Below, piece by piece: positions 5,537 to 5,698 of a stretch of 5,698 bases of DNA (positions are counted from its first letter, which is position 1; each line of letters starts with the position of its first letter). Origin of the DNA: Saprospiraceae bacterium (GTDB lineage Bacteria > Bacteroidota > Bacteroidia > Chitinophagales > Saprospiraceae); assembly GCA_013001805.1 (NCBI GenBank), contig JABDLW010000231.1, positions 1 through 5,698 on the forward strand. The letters are read 5' to 3'. Both the position numbers and the translations under genes were made by a program. The notes below the pieces were generated by a model that was not told the origin of the DNA, made no database searches, and worked only from the letters and a program-made list of their open reading frames with translations.

Positions 5537-5698
5537 TTAATTCGATTGGTGCTGTTTCTTAAATTCAAGATCGTAAAGCTGGTCACTGCCAGATTCGTTA
5601 ATTACGATATTTTCAAATGATAGTACCCGCTGGATTTTTTTGTCGGCTTTTTCAACTATATGCGCGATCTTTCCTGGAATCGGGAGTCCGTCGATTAC
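5537..5698 (-). CDS. C-terminal end of an unrecognised protein, cut by window edge
   Basis: An open frame enters from the right edge on the minus strand and reads 53 residues, beginning VIDGLPIPGKIAHIVEKADK and ending FKKQHQSN, to a TAA at 5537-5539. The text looks like real protein: alternating hydrophobic strands (IAHIVEK, IQRVLSFENIVIN) and a polar, charged C-terminus. The phrase DGLPIPGKI followed by FENIVIN loosely recalls beta-rich periplasmic proteins of Bacteroidota in the LolA/outer-membrane-lipoprotein-sorting style, but this is an impression and not a domain call. The gene converges on the S9 peptidase with 47 nt between stops. The N-terminus, and so any signal peptide, lies outside the window. 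Confidence 0.6.
   Translation of the reverse strand, partial: VIDGLPIPGKIAHIVEKADKKIQRVLSFENIVINESGSDQLYDLEFKKQHQSN

Noticed and set aside
5296..5586. Minus-strand open frame of 96 codons at the end of the S9 gene
   Set aside because: It overlaps the catalytic His region of the S9 peptidase in antisense and also the better-supported minus-strand frame ending at 5537.

Overview
The window looks like a chromosomal segment from a Bacteroidota bacterium, probably Cytophagia- or Sphingobacteriia-like. This is inferred from three things. Several secreted or membrane proteins start with a signal peptide ending in an Ala-Gln or similar junction. Shine-Dalgarno sequences are mostly absent. The gene repertoire (secreted S9 peptidase, TPR proteins with a C-terminal PGxG membrane motif, an exported YidD-like protein) is of a kind common in that phylum. 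The genus cannot be told from the sequence. No tRNA, rRNA, CRISPR array, insertion sequence or phage gene was seen.

Layout. Five genes run leftward on the minus strand from about 3277 to the left edge. In transcription order they are: an exported YidD-domain protein (2879-3277); a TPR protein with a PGxG membrane motif (2036-2878); a second protein of the same architecture that overlaps it by 35 nt (1243-2070); after a 49-nt gap, a CPBP-family intramembrane protease homologue (482-1192); and, 1 nt after its stop, an extended short-chain dehydrogenase/epimerase cut by the window edge (1-480). A 154-nt divergent intergenic region (3278-3431) with a 10-bp perfect palindrome separates this cluster from a rightward gene for a secreted prolyl-oligopeptidase-family (S9) serine peptidase (3432-5489) with an intact catalytic triad. 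A 47-nt convergent gap with a weak stem-loop follows. Then comes the C-terminal end of an unrecognised minus-strand gene (5537-5698).

How the genes may work together. The first three minus-strand genes are packed with zero or negative spacing and look like one translationally coupled unit. All three products carry signal peptides, and the two TPR proteins share the same unusual C-terminal hydrophobic module. Classical YidD is a cytoplasmic-face helper of YidC-dependent membrane insertion, encoded beside rnpA and yidC. Here the YidD domain is exported, detached from rnpA/yidC, and paired with two TPR envelope proteins. This suggests a separate envelope-associated function that I cannot name, and it is the most interesting part of the window. 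The CPBP and SDR genes form a second tight pair that may be co-transcribed with the first three or driven by its own weak promoter. The S9 peptidase is probably an independent periplasmic peptide-degrading enzyme.
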